Positions 15,620-24,012 of a DNA stretch of 64,000 nucleotides are shown here, piece after piece. The DNA is taken from NCBI GenBank assembly GCA_050248495.1, contig JBFWSG010000013.1:1-64000 (forward strand), written 5' to 3'. How positions within the stretch are numbered: position 1 is the first letter of the stretch; each line of letters begins with the position of its first letter. The notes under the pieces were generated by a model. That model did no database searches. It saw only the letters and a program-made list of their open reading frames with translations, and was not told where the DNA came from. This DNA is from DASYDU01 sp050248495 (lineage in GTDB: Bacteria; Planctomycetota; Planctomycetia; Pirellulales; Lacipirellulaceae). Made by a program: the position numbers and the translations under genes.

Positions 15620-16732
15620 ATGGCAACGGGGAATCGAGCGAAGCGACGTTGGCGCTGGGGCGCGAAGTGTGCAGCAACGCTGTGCGCACTATTGGTCTGT
15701 GTCGCCACGCGGATCGGAAGTGAGCCGGCGGCGGCGGCGAAGCTCGATATCGTGGTGCCGGCGTACTTCTATCCGTCTGGGGGCAGTGACTGGCCGAAGC
15801 TCAACGCGGCTGCGGCCAAGGTGCCGCTCACGGCGATCATGAATCCAGGCAACGGGCCGGGTAACAACGTCGACTCGAACTATACGTCGGTCGTTAATTC
15901 GCTCCGCGCCGCGGGCGGCCACGTGATCGGCTACGTCTACTCCAGCTACACGCAGCGTTCGCTACAAGTGGTGCTCAATGACGTCGACAAATACGACGCG
16001 TTGTATAACGTCGACGGCATTTTCGTCGACGAGATGTTGAACACCGGCCCGGCCGAAAAGCTGGACTATTACAAAGCCATTTACGATCACGTGAAGGCGA
16101 TCGATCCTACTTGGCAGGTGATGGGCAATCCCGGCACGAATACGCTCGAACCGTACCTCACCTGGCCGACGGCCGACCGCTTGATGGTGTTTGAAAACGT
16201 GGGCAGCGCCTATCCAGGCCACACCGTTTCGCCTTGGAACTACAATTACGACCGCTCGCGGTTCGTCCACCTCGTGCATACCGAGCCGTCGTCAGCCAAC
16301 ATGCTGGCCGATTTGCAGCGCGCGATCGCCAACAACGCCGGCGGCATCTATGTCACCGACGACGTGCTGAATAATCCCTGGGATCGCGTGCCGACGTATT
16401 GGAACGCGCTCGTGGAAGCGGTGGCGGCGATCAATGCCGACTACAACAGCGATGGCATGGTCGATGCGGGCGACTATTCGGTGTGGCGCGACTCGGTCGG
16501 TTTGACGGGGGTCAGCCTGGCTGCCGACGGCAACGGCGACGGCGTGGTTGATGACAAGGACTATACGCACTGGAGGAATTACTTCGGTGCGTCGGCCGGC
16601 GGGGGTGCAGGAGGGGCGGCGACGATGAGGGGCGTCGCCGCACCCGAGCCGGCCTCCGTCGGTTTGGTTGTGCTCGCACTCACGGTGAGTTCGCTCGCGT
16701 GCCGTCCAAGCCGAGAATTCGCGCAAGGATGA
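15620..16732 (+). CDS. Spherulin-4 (GH135-like) hydrolase with PEP-CTERM
   Basis: A 370-residue protein; ATG 15620 follows a GAGG site (a GTG at 15605 is an alternative). After the signal peptide (CAATLCALLVCVATRIGSEP) the barrel domain runs about residues 40-270 with KLDIVVPAYFYPSGGSDWPK, AIMNPGNGPG, GHVIGYVYSSYTQR, YNVDGIFVDEM (acidic pair at the active-site strand) and VMGNPGT. This pattern is the spherulation-specific family 4. In fungi the GH135 member Sph3 cleaves galactosaminogalactan. A dockerin-like repeat (DYNSDGMVDAGDYSVWRDS) and a PEP-CTERM tail (APEPASVGLVVLALTVSSLA) follow. The stop overlaps the next gene region, which suggests co-transcription with the isomerase. Confidence 0.82.
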   Translation: MATGNRAKRRWRWGAKCAATLCALLVCVATRIGSEPAAAAKLDIVVPAYFYPSGGSDWPKLNAAAAKVPLTAIMNPGNGPGNNVDSNYTSVVNSLRAAGGHVIGYVYSSYTQRSLQVVLNDVDKYDALYNVDGIFVDEMLNTGPAEKLDYYKAIYDHVKAIDPTWQVMGNPGTNTLEPYLTWPTADRLMVFENVGSAYPGHTVSPWNYNYDRSRFVHLVHTEPSSANMLADLQRAIANNAGGIYVTDDVLNNPWDRVPTYWNALVEAVAAINADYNSDGMVDAGDYSVWRDSVGLTGVSLAADGNGDGVVDDKDYTHWRNYFGASAGGGAGGAATMRGVAAPEPASVGLVVLALTVSSLACRPSREFAQG

Positions 16733-16737
16733 ATCCG

Positions 16738-17580
16738 ATGATCTCAGCGTTCAACTATTGGGGCTTCGAGCACGGGCTCTCCAATGAGCACCCGATCGAC
16801 GCCGCGGCAAAACAAGCGGCGGCCGCGGGCTTTGCGGCGATCGAGCTGGCGATCGGCGAGACGGGCGTGCTGTCGGTGACCTCCTCGCAGGAGGATTGCC
16901 GACGGATTCGGACTGAGGTTGAAGCGGCGGGACTGCGGCTGGAATCCATTGGCTCGGGCATGAGCTGGGGTTGCTCGCCATCGCACCCGGACCCGGCCGT
17001 GCGTCGCCGGGCGATTGAATTGCACGAGGCAGCGCTTCAGCGCGTGGCCTGGCTCGGCTGCACGTCGCTGCTCTTCATTCCCGGCGCGGTTTCGATCCCC
17101 TGGGACCCGAGCTATTTGTTCGTGCCGTACGAAGACGCGTACCATTGGGCGAAGGAAGCTACGGCGGCGCTCGCCAAGACGGCGGAGCGGCTCAAAGTGG
17201 AGCTCTCGATCGAGAACGTTTGGAACGGCCTGTTCTATTCGCCGCTGGAGTATCGCGACTTCATCGACTCGTTCGGCTCGTCGTATGTCGGCGCATATTT
17301 CGACGTCGGCAATTGCATGGGGCAGCATCAATATCCTCCGCATTGGATCGGGCTGCTCGGCCCGCGGATCAAGCGGATCCACTTCAAGGACTTCAAGCGC
17401 GCGGTCGGCAACCTCGATGGGTTCTGCGACTTGATGGAAGGCGATCAACCCTGGGCGGAGACGATGAAGGCACTGCGGGCCATCGGCTACGATCGCACCG
17501 TGACCGCGGAAATGATTCCGTTTGCTCCAGGCCGCGTGGAGAAAACGGGCCAGGCGATGCAAGCCATCCTGAAAATGTAG
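16738..17580 (+). CDS. TIM-barrel sugar phosphate isomerase/epimerase
   Basis: A 280-residue AP-endonuclease-2 superfamily TIM barrel. ATG 16738 has AAGGA 8 bases upstream; an ATG at 16729 overlaps the previous stop and is the alternative. Features include QAAAAGFAAIELAIGETG (strand/helix 1-2), LSIENVWNGLFYSP (metal-ligand Glu on a barrel strand), YVGAYFDVGNCMGQ (Asp ligand), IKRIHFKDFKR (His ligand) and TAEMIPF (last Glu). These fit the divalent-metal site of xylose-isomerase-like sugar isomerases and 3-epimerases. It sits between the GH135-like gene and an oxidoreductase and is probably cytoplasmic, processing the imported monosaccharide. The exact substrate is unknown. Confidence 0.88.
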   Translation: MISAFNYWGFEHGLSNEHPIDAAAKQAAAAGFAAIELAIGETGVLSVTSSQEDCRRIRTEVEAAGLRLESIGSGMSWGCSPSHPDPAVRRRAIELHEAALQRVAWLGCTSLLFIPGAVSIPWDPSYLFVPYEDAYHWAKEATAALAKTAERLKVELSIENVWNGLFYSPLEYRDFIDSFGSSYVGAYFDVGNCMGQHQYPPHWIGLLGPRIKRIHFKDFKRAVGNLDGFCDLMEGDQPWAETMKALRAIGYDRTVTAEMIPFAPGRVEKTGQAMQAILKM

Positions 17581-17599
17581 CCGCACTTTGAGGAGCAGC

Positions 17600-18613
17600 A
17601 TGATTCGCGTCGGCATCGTCGGTTTCGGGTTCATGGGGCAGACGCATTGGCGCTGTTACGGCCAGCTGGCGGATCGGGCCAAAGTCGTGGCCGTGGCCGA
17701 CCTCGATCTGCGTCGTGCCCGCGGCGACATCTCGGGCACCTGGGGCAATCTCGGCGACGGGGCCCAGTCGGTCGATTTCTCGGGCGTGAAGGGGACGACC
17801 GATTGGCGGGAACTCGTGGCGATGAGCGACGTCGACGTGGTCGACGTGTGCGTGCCGACGCCGTCGCATCCGGAGATCGCCATCGAGGCCCTGGCGGCGG
17901 GCAAACACGTGCTGTGTGAGAAGCCGCTGGCCCGCACCGTGAAGGCGGCCGAGTCGATCGCCATTGCCGCGAAGGCCGCGCGCGGCTTCATGATGCCGGC
18001 GATGTGCATCCGCTTCTGGCCGCAGTGGGCCTGGCTCAAGCAGGCAATCGACGACCGGCGGTTCGGCCGCGTGCTCGGCGCGACGTTTCTGCGACAGGGC
18101 TCGGGGCCGCCGGGCTGGTATCGCAACGGCGAGATGTCCGGCGGAGCACTGCTCGACCTGCACATTCACGACACCGACTTTGTCTGTCATCTCTTCGGCA
18201 TGCCGCAGGCCGTTTCGTCGCGCGGGTATCGGGCTCACAGCGGGGCTTACGATCACGTGAGCACGCAGTACATCTACAACGACGTTCCGCTGGTGACGGC
18301 CGACGGCGGCTGGTCGTTTGCGGCGCCGTATCCCTTTCGGATGCGATACACCGTGGCTTTCGAGAACGGCGTCACCGCCGATTACGACCTCGCCCGCGCG
18401 GAACCGCTCATGGTGTACACCGGCGAGAAGGGTGAGGCCATCGAGTGCGCGGCGACGGACGGCTGGTTCGAGGAGATTCGCTACTTCATCGATCGAGTGG
18501 CCGAGGGGCAGCGGCCCACCGTTGTCACGGCGGATGATGCGGTGCGGGCGGTGAGTGTGATCGAGGCCGAGGCCCGAAGCATCGCTGGCAATCGAATTGA
18601 GGCGGTCGGATGA
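17600..18613 (+). CDS. Gfo/Idh/MocA family oxidoreductase
   Basis: A 337-residue protein; ATG 17600 has GAGGAG about 4 bases upstream. The Rossmann motif is GIVGFGFMGQTHWR (residues 4-17); the E-K-P motif is HVLCEKPLARTVKAAE (about residue 110). The C-terminal domain has GALLDLHIHDTDFVCHLFG (about residue 185) with the conserved catalytic-type D-x-H-x-H-D. It overlaps the deacetylase gene by 4 bases (ATGA), so translation is coupled. The first Gfo/Idh/MocA protein in the locus (5037-6218) is only distantly similar, so two oxidation steps or an oxidation-reduction pair are plausible. Confidence 0.92.
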   Translation: MIRVGIVGFGFMGQTHWRCYGQLADRAKVVAVADLDLRRARGDISGTWGNLGDGAQSVDFSGVKGTTDWRELVAMSDVDVVDVCVPTPSHPEIAIEALAAGKHVLCEKPLARTVKAAESIAIAAKAARGFMMPAMCIRFWPQWAWLKQAIDDRRFGRVLGATFLRQGSGPPGWYRNGEMSGGALLDLHIHDTDFVCHLFGMPQAVSSRGYRAHSGAYDHVSTQYIYNDVPLVTADGGWSFAAPYPFRMRYTVAFENGVTADYDLARAEPLMVYTGEKGEAIECAATDGWFEEIRYFIDRVAEGQRPTVVTADDAVRAVSVIEAEARSIAGNRIEAVG

Positions 18614-19404
18614 CGCAATCGTCGACGAACGATTCGTCACAGCCCGCGCGGCGAGTCGCCTTGAGCGTGCTGGCTCACCCGGACGACGCCGAAATCCTCT
18701 GCGCGGGCACGCTGATACGGCTGCGGCAGGAGCACGGCTATGAGGTCCACATCGCCACCGCCACGGCCGGCGACTGCGGCACGGTCGATCGCACGCCGGA
18801 CGAGATCATGAAGATCCGCACCGGCGAAGCCCGCACCGCCGCAGAGTTGATCGGCGCCACGTACCACTCGCTGGGCGAGCGCGACGGCCTCGTGGTGTAC
18901 GACAAGCCGACGATCCGCAAGACGATCGATCTGTTCCGCCAACTCGCGCCGACGATTGTGTTCACACACGCGCCGGCCGACTACATGCTCGACCACGAGC
19001 AGACCAGCCTGCTCGCCCGTGCGGCCAGTTTCATCGCCTCGGCGCCGAACGCGTCGGAGCGGCCGCTCGCTCCCGGGCATGCGATTCCCTATTTGTACTA
19101 TTGTGATCCGATCGAAGGGGTCGATCCGCTCGGCGTGCGGGTGCAGCCGACGGCGTATGTGCCGTTGTCGAGCGACGTCCACGCGCTGAAGCTCAGGATG
19201 CTTTCCTGCCACGCCAGCCAGCGGGAATGGCTCCGTGCCCATCATGGAATGGATGAATATTTGGAGGCGGTGCGCCGGCACGATCGTTCGCGGGCGATGG
19301 AGCTCGTCGATTCGTGCGAGTTCGCAGAGGCGTTCGTCCAGCACCGGGGGCATGCGTACCCGTCGGACAATGTGCTGGCCACTTTATTCTGGGAGACGTG
19401 TTGA
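18610..19404 (+). CDS. PIG-L (LmbE-like) family deacetylase
   Basis: A 264-residue protein. The zinc motif AHPDDAE (about residues 22-28) and a third-ligand region ADYMLDHEQTSLLARAA (about residues 122-138) define the PIG-L/LmbE family, which removes N-acetyl groups from amino sugars or their conjugates (GlcNAc-PI, GlcNAc-malate, chitin oligomers). It overlaps the upstream oxidoreductase by ATGA and the downstream deaminase-like gene by one base (TGATG), so the three are translated together. In this setting it would deacetylate N-acetylgalactosamine or a derivative; this is inferred from neighbours. No signal peptide is present, so it acts in the cytoplasm. Confidence 0.9.
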   Translation: MTQSSTNDSSQPARRVALSVLAHPDDAEILCAGTLIRLRQEHGYEVHIATATAGDCGTVDRTPDEIMKIRTGEARTAAELIGATYHSLGERDGLVVYDKPTIRKTIDLFRQLAPTIVFTHAPADYMLDHEQTSLLARAASFIASAPNASERPLAPGHAIPYLYYCDPIEGVDPLGVRVQPTAYVPLSSDVHALKLRMLSCHASQREWLRAHHGMDEYLEAVRRHDRSRAMELVDSCEFAEAFVQHRGHAYPSDNVLATLFWETC

Positions 19405-20339
19405 TGGCGAGGCGATTAAGCAAGATCGCGCCCGATTGGTGGGACTACACGACGCTCGACGAAGAGCTGCTGGAAGACGCGGCCGGCATCACCGAGAAGT
19501 CGCTCAAGAAGCTCGCCCGACCCGGCTTCACGATCCACTACTACGAAACGCTCGAAGAGTTCTATCTCGCTGAGGCGCTGGAGTACATCGAAGCCTGGCA
19601 GCAGAGTACGCCCGACAATCCGGCCGGCATCTGCGGCCCGATCGGCCCGACGGAGCAGCTGCCGCTCGTGGCCCGAATCGTCAATTCCCTGGGGCTGAAT
19701 CTTGCGAAACACGAGGCGCACTTCTGGGGCATGGACGAATGGGTCGAAAACGGCAAGCCGGTGCCGGCGTCGCACCCCTTGAGCTTCGCCAAGGCCGACA
19801 TGGAGCTGTGCTTCAACCACATCGACCGCAAGCTGGCGATGCCAAAGGCGAATATTCACTTTCCAACCGCCGACCTCGACGCTTATAGTCGTAGTTACAA
19901 CGACGTCCGCTGCGTGGTAATGCAGGGCGGGCAGGGCGAAGTGAAGCACTGGGCGTTCAACGATCCGCCCCGCCGGAGCGGCAAATGGAAAAACCAGCCG
20001 CCGCCGCCGGCCGAGTATCGCAAGCTCAAGACGCGAATCGTCGACCTGCATCCGATGACCGTGATTCAAAACGCCCGCACCAGCGGCGGCGGTTACGTAG
20101 CGGCGGTGCCGACACAGGCGTGCAGCGTCGGGCCAGTCGAAACCTGGAAGGCCGAGCGCGTGAGCATCTGGCAAGCCGGGATGCACGACAACCCATTCGG
20201 CATGCGGCTTACGGCGCTGATGATCAGCAAGCGCGTGCCGGATACGTCGGTGCCGATGTCGCTTCTGGCGGACCATCCGAACGTCCACTTCCACTACTAT
20301 CGTCCGGGCTTGGGCGTCGTCGCGGCCGAGATGCACTAG
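19404..20339 (+). CDS. Glucosamine/galactosamine-6-phosphate deaminase-like protein
   Basis: A 311-residue NagB-superfamily protein. ATG 19404 has GGGAGA 7 bases upstream and overlaps the deacetylase stop. Family marks are FWGMDEWV (equivalent to the F-N-M-D-E-Y motif with the catalytic Asp72 of E. coli NagB), CVVMQGGQGEVKHWAFNDPP (equivalent to G-x-G-x-D-G-H-I-A-F-N-E-P) and VSIWQAGMHDNPFGMRLTAL. The His of the second motif is kept, but the Asp two residues before it is replaced and the Glu after F-N is Asp. Deamination activity is therefore plausible but not certain; an altered substrate or reaction is possible. It is longer than NagB (266) and ends the co-translated run. Confidence 0.75.
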   Translation: MARRLSKIAPDWWDYTTLDEELLEDAAGITEKSLKKLARPGFTIHYYETLEEFYLAEALEYIEAWQQSTPDNPAGICGPIGPTEQLPLVARIVNSLGLNLAKHEAHFWGMDEWVENGKPVPASHPLSFAKADMELCFNHIDRKLAMPKANIHFPTADLDAYSRSYNDVRCVVMQGGQGEVKHWAFNDPPRRSGKWKNQPPPPAEYRKLKTRIVDLHPMTVIQNARTSGGGYVAAVPTQACSVGPVETWKAERVSIWQAGMHDNPFGMRLTALMISKRVPDTSVPMSLLADHPNVHFHYYRPGLGVVAAEMH

Positions 20340-20365
20340 TGCGCGTGTCAGATAACTAAGGCGTT

Positions 20366-20452
20366 GGGTTGGCATGCTTTTGCGGCGCAGCCGGGAAAGC
20401 AAGTTCGCGCAAACATGTTCACGCCGCTTTCGCGGCGAGAGCATGCCACCCC
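20366..20452. repeat. Imperfect inverted repeat in the intergenic region
   Basis: Arms 20366-20387 (GGGTTGGCATGCTTTTGC...) and 20431-20452 (...GAGAGCATGCCACCCC) match at 18 of 22 positions as reverse complements, with an inner CGCCGC/GCGGCG hairpin. It follows the end of the deaminase-like gene. It may serve as a 3' end or be a dispersed REP-type element. Confidence 0.6.
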
Positions 20453-20814
20453 GATTCGTAGCGATTGACATCCGCTGGCCGAAACTTCGCCCCGGCGAGG
20501 TCTCGCTAAACTCTTACCGGGCCACGGCTTGCTGCGTGCGGACTCGCGCCCAACTTTTCCTTGTGACCCCCGTTTGCAAGGCGGTATATAGAAGGGGACG
20601 ATTGCCTCGGTTTCTCATCCTTGACTGTAGGCGGATGACTTTTTGTCGGTCCTGGCAATCGTCGATGGCTGTTCCTTGATGGGGGGGCCGCTGCGGAGCT
20701 TCCTTCCGCGGCGAGGGTGCAGGTAGCGGGTGCTCCAATGCGCTCCTACGTTTTGCGCTGCGCTTATCGTACTGGTGATTGCCTGGCACTGTTTCTGAAC
20801 TTTGGAGGTGTCTT
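20453..20814. other. Non-coding stretch before a PEP-CTERM gene
   Basis: About 360 bases with no supported gene. Apart from a GGAGG ribosome-binding site at 20804-20808 for the next gene and a TATATA at 20586-20591 I see no convincing promoter pair or structure. Confidence 0.4.
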
Positions 20815-21441
20815 ATGAGTTGTAGCATGCTGGGCCGGGTGGCGGTCTTGCTGTCTGCTGTGCTGATGTCCGTCGACGTCGCATACGCGCTGCCCGGGCT
20901 GGTTCTGAACGGCGACGTCGAGACCGATTCCGACGTCGATGGAATTCCGAATGACTGGTTTCACTCCTCGGGTGTCAGCTATCCGGACGACAATGGCCCG
21001 ACGGCTCCCGGCTTGAAGAGCATTCAGATCGACAGCGCAAATCAAGACTGGCGTTCGGAGGTGTTTCCGATCGTGCCTGGGGCCCAATATCGCTGGTCGT
21101 TCGACTACAAGTTTTTGCCTGGCGCGACGGGCGAATTCCGGGCGGACCTGCGGTTCTTCGACGGCGGATCGTTCAAAGGCGAAGACACCCCGTTGATCGC
21201 GGCATCGAACATCGATCAATGGCAAACCTCGACCCGGATGGTGAACGCCCCGATCTACTCGCCGGACATCGCAGCCTTCCCAAACCAGGCGGACTTGCGG
21301 CTCAGTTCGAATCTGTTTTCGCCGGGCAACGGCCTGGTGCGATTCGACAATTTTGTCGTCGAGCAGATTCCGGAGCCCACGGCTGTGGCGCTCGTGGGGA
21401 TCGCGCTCGGCGGCCTGCTGGTGGTGCGGCGACGCGGGTAA
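20815..21441 (+). CDS. PEP-CTERM protein with CBM-like domain
   Basis: A 208-residue protein; ATG 20815 has GGAGG 6 bases upstream. The signal peptide runs MSCSMLGRVAVLLSAVLMSV to about YALP. The single beta-sandwich domain starts LVLNGDVETDSDVDGIPNDW and includes NQDWRSEVFPIVPGAQY, RWSFDYKF, GEFRADLRFFDG and VRFDNFVVEQ. This is the order seen in CBM4/9-type or 'choice-of-anchor' sandwich domains. It ends with a PEP-CTERM signal (IPEPTAVALVGIALGGLLVV, then RRRG). The same domain recurs at the C-terminus of the adjacent GxGYxYP hydrolase and in the gene after it. It is a surface protein, probably glycan-binding. Confidence 0.85.
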   Translation: MSCSMLGRVAVLLSAVLMSVDVAYALPGLVLNGDVETDSDVDGIPNDWFHSSGVSYPDDNGPTAPGLKSIQIDSANQDWRSEVFPIVPGAQYRWSFDYKFLPGATGEFRADLRFFDGGSFKGEDTPLIAASNIDQWQTSTRMVNAPIYSPDIAAFPNQADLRLSSNLFSPGNGLVRFDNFVVEQIPEPTAVALVGIALGGLLVVRRRG

Positions 21442-21468
21442 GCGCAACTCGAAGAAGAGTGGCTGGTC

Positions 21469-21497
21469 GCCGGCCGCAATCGCGGTCGGCGGCCGGC
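21469..21497 (+). terminator. Hairpin downstream of the PEP-CTERM gene
   Basis: GCCGGCCGC (21469-21477) and GCGGCCGGC (21489-21497) form a perfect 9-bp GC stem with an 11-base loop 27 bases after the stop. There is no U-tract, so termination strength is uncertain. Confidence 0.45.
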
Positions 21498-21533
21498 TCT
21501 AATCGTTGGAAATGAAATCGGCCGGACGGAACA

Positions 21534-21561
21534 GTGCAATTGTCTAAGTGCAATTGTCTAT
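21534..21561 (+). repeat. 14-bp tandem duplication before the GxGYxYP gene
   Basis: GTGCAATTGTCTAA (21534-21547) is followed directly by GTGCAATTGTCTAT (21548-21561), 13 of 14 identical. It lies 20 bases upstream of the chosen ATG; the second copy provides an in-frame GTG that I do not favour as start. Confidence 0.6.
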
Positions 21562-21580
21562 CGGTGGAACGAGAATTGGC

Positions 21581-23977
21581 ATGACGTGGGCAGGACGAAG
21601 GAATGGTTCGCGTCGCGCGGCGGCGTTCGCCGCGTGCATCGTGCTGGCGTGGGCTGGGCGCGGATGGTCAGCCAACCCGTCGACCATTTACGTCTATCCC
21701 TATGGTTCGCAGCATGGCGAATCGCTGATGGCCAGCCTCTCCGGCGTCGTGGCCCGCACGAGCCCGGAGGTGTTCATGGCCATCCAGGGCTCGAATCCGA
21801 ATCACGATCCCGAATTCTGGCTCAACAAGTTTGTCGCCGATAATCCCGGCACGAGCGTGGTCTGGCAGAACAGCCTGCCGTTCTACATCGAGAAGTACAA
21901 GAGCAAGCTCAGCGGCTATGTCGTCTACAACAACACGACGATCAACGAGGCCACGAGCGTAGCGGGCGCCCTGGGGGCGATCATGGTCCATGAATCGCTA
22001 CTGCCGAGCATCAATTCTTCCCTGGTCGCCGCCGGGCTCAGCCAGGTGGAAGACGTGCGCGGGCGCGACAGCACGTGGGTGTTCAACAACTACGGCAGTC
22101 AGTTCAACAAGGACATGATCTTCCGCCAGAACAATAACCTGTCGTTCAACGTCCACCTGCGCAGCTACGCGATCATGAATAAGGGCTTCATGTTCGACAA
22201 CACCGGAGCGACGCGGAACACGTTTCTCAACGCTCAAAATCCCAACGGGCGCGTGTTTGGCTGGGGCTACGGCGGCGACGAGTTCGAGTTTTTCGATTCC
22301 GCGTCGGACCGCAATCTGATGGGCGTGCCGGCGGACCATCTGCACGGCTCGGCCGCACCCGCGAAATGGGAAGTCGATATTCCCGAGCAGCCGCACCATA
22401 CACCCGTCGACGCGCCGACCAATCCGGACAAACACTATGTCGCCTTCGTGATGAGCGACGGCGACAACGTGCAGTGGCTGACCAACGACTTCGCCCGCAG
22501 CACGCGCTGGTTCGGCTCCAATTATCGCGGCAATTTCGACTTCACCTTCGATCTGAGCCCGTCGCTCGCCGACGTGAATCCAATCGCCGTCAAATATCTG
22601 TACGACGAGGCCGCGACCGACGAACACAAGACGTTTTTCGTCACGCCCGGCGGCCAGGGGCTGGCTTACCCGAGCCAGGTGCCCGACATCAACGGGATGA
22701 TGGACGCCACGATCCCGGCGATGCAGGCCGTGGACCACAACATTATTTCCGTCCTCGACGACACACTTAACCTGGCGAAATTGAACCAGATGGTCGCCCG
22801 GCCGGAAGTGATGGGCATGATGCTCAAGACCGGCAACGCCTATGCCGGACAGAACGGCAATATCTTCTGGAGCAACGGGAAGCCGATCGTGTCGGTGCGG
22901 CACACGCTCTGGGAAGGCGTGAGCACTGCCAGCGGCGTGAACACGGTGAACGAAATGATCACCGCGCTCAACAATGCCCCGCGGGATGCGCTGCACAACC
23001 AGGCTTCGTACACCATAGTCAACGTCCACCCCTGGTCGACCAGCACGGAAGACGGCGGGTTGGGCGACCCGATGAGCAACGTCAACAAGATCGTAGGTGC
23101 GCTTGGCAGCGGCGTGGAAGTCGTCACGCTCGAAGAACTGATGATTCATTTGCGGAACAACTTCGGCGCGGCGGTCGGCACGCCCGTCGGCCAGAATCTG
23201 ATCAGCAACGGCGACTTCGAAATCCCGGTTGCCGGGAATCCGAGCCGGCCGCTCAACTGGAACTATGCTCCGGCGACGGCGCTGGTCAGCGGCACCGACT
23301 CGGCCGGCGAAGGCACGCACGCCGTAGCGATTAACGCCGCCAATTCCGACTGGCGATCGGTTAATTTCGACGTCGAGCCCGGCGAGCGATTGCGGTTGTC
23401 GTTCGATTTTCAGTTCGTCGGCGTGCCGGACGGCAGCGGCTTTCGCGCCGACGCCCGCTTCTTCACCGAGTCGCTCTCGTTTGTCGGCGAGTCGGTCGAG
23501 TTCCTCGATGCGGCGGAGTATGCCGCCGGCGAGTGGCACACCTTCGAGGCGGACATCACGGCCACGGCCGGCGGTCCGGTTGGCGATTTGCGGTTCAGCA
23601 CCTATTTCGGCCCGTTCGCCGGCGGCCAGGTGTTAATCGACAACGTCAAGCTGCTGAGCAATTTGCCGCTGGCGGGCGACTACAACGGCGACGACGTGGT
23701 GGACGCCGCGGATTACACGATTTGGCGAGATTCGCTGGGCGCGGAGGTCACGCCATTCAGCGGCGCCGACGGCGACGGCAACGGCGTTGTGACGAACGAA
23801 GATTATGCGGTCTGGCGGACGGCGTTTGGGGCGTCCGCTGGCGGTGGAAGCAGCGACGGTGTGCACTCCGTCCCGGAGCCTCGCAGCGTCGTGCTTTGGA
23901 TTGCGTTTTCGACGGCTCTTGCGATGTTCCAGCGCGGTGTGCACCTGCCAATCGTGCTGCCGCCGGGAGTGAATTGA
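21581..23977 (+). CDS. GxGYxYP putative glycoside hydrolase with CBM-like domain, dockerin-like repeat and PEP-CTERM
   Basis: A 798-residue protein. ATG 21581 gives a basic n-region and signal peptide (RRAAAFAACIVLAWAGRGWS, then AN). Residues about 32-540 match the GxGYxYP family: STIYVYPYGSQHGESLMASL, SGYVVYNNTTINEATSVAGA, HYVAFVMSDGDNVQWLTNDF (the family's hallmark M-S-D-G-D-N), TFDLSPSLADVNP and GNIFWSNGKP. Residues about 545-690 are a sandwich domain (NLISNGDFEIP, SDWRSVNFDVEPGE, RADARFF) shared with the genes on both sides. A dockerin-like pair (GDYNGDDVVDAADYTIWRDS) and a PEP-CTERM tail (VPEPRSVVLWIAFSTALAMF) follow. The family's activity is predicted, not proven; the context suggests an amino-sugar polymer. 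Confidence 0.87.
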   Translation: MTWAGRRNGSRRAAAFAACIVLAWAGRGWSANPSTIYVYPYGSQHGESLMASLSGVVARTSPEVFMAIQGSNPNHDPEFWLNKFVADNPGTSVVWQNSLPFYIEKYKSKLSGYVVYNNTTINEATSVAGALGAIMVHESLLPSINSSLVAAGLSQVEDVRGRDSTWVFNNYGSQFNKDMIFRQNNNLSFNVHLRSYAIMNKGFMFDNTGATRNTFLNAQNPNGRVFGWGYGGDEFEFFDSASDRNLMGVPADHLHGSAAPAKWEVDIPEQPHHTPVDAPTNPDKHYVAFVMSDGDNVQWLTNDFARSTRWFGSNYRGNFDFTFDLSPSLADVNPIAVKYLYDEAATDEHKTFFVTPGGQGLAYPSQVPDINGMMDATIPAMQAVDHNIISVLDDTLNLAKLNQMVARPEVMGMMLKTGNAYAGQNGNIFWSNGKPIVSVRHTLWEGVSTASGVNTVNEMITALNNAPRDALHNQASYTIVNVHPWSTSTEDGGLGDPMSNVNKIVGALGSGVEVVTLEELMIHLRNNFGAAVGTPVGQNLISNGDFEIPVAGNPSRPLNWNYAPATALVSGTDSAGEGTHAVAINAANSDWRSVNFDVEPGERLRLSFDFQFVGVPDGSGFRADARFFTESLSFVGESVEFLDAAEYAAGEWHTFEADITATAGGPVGDLRFSTYFGPFAGGQVLIDNVKLLSNLPLAGDYNGDDVVDAADYTIWRDSLGAEVTPFSGADGDGNGVVTNEDYAVWRTAFGASAGGGSSDGVHSVPEPRSVVLWIAFSTALAMFQRGVHLPIVLPPGVN

Positions 23978-24012
23978 CAGCGATGTGCAAGAACTTCTTG
24001 GGAGAGCGAGCG

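Noticed and set aside
21998..23539. 513-codon minus-strand frame across the GxGYxYP gene
   Set aside because: Antisense shadow; the plus strand has signal peptide, family hallmark and sorting signal.
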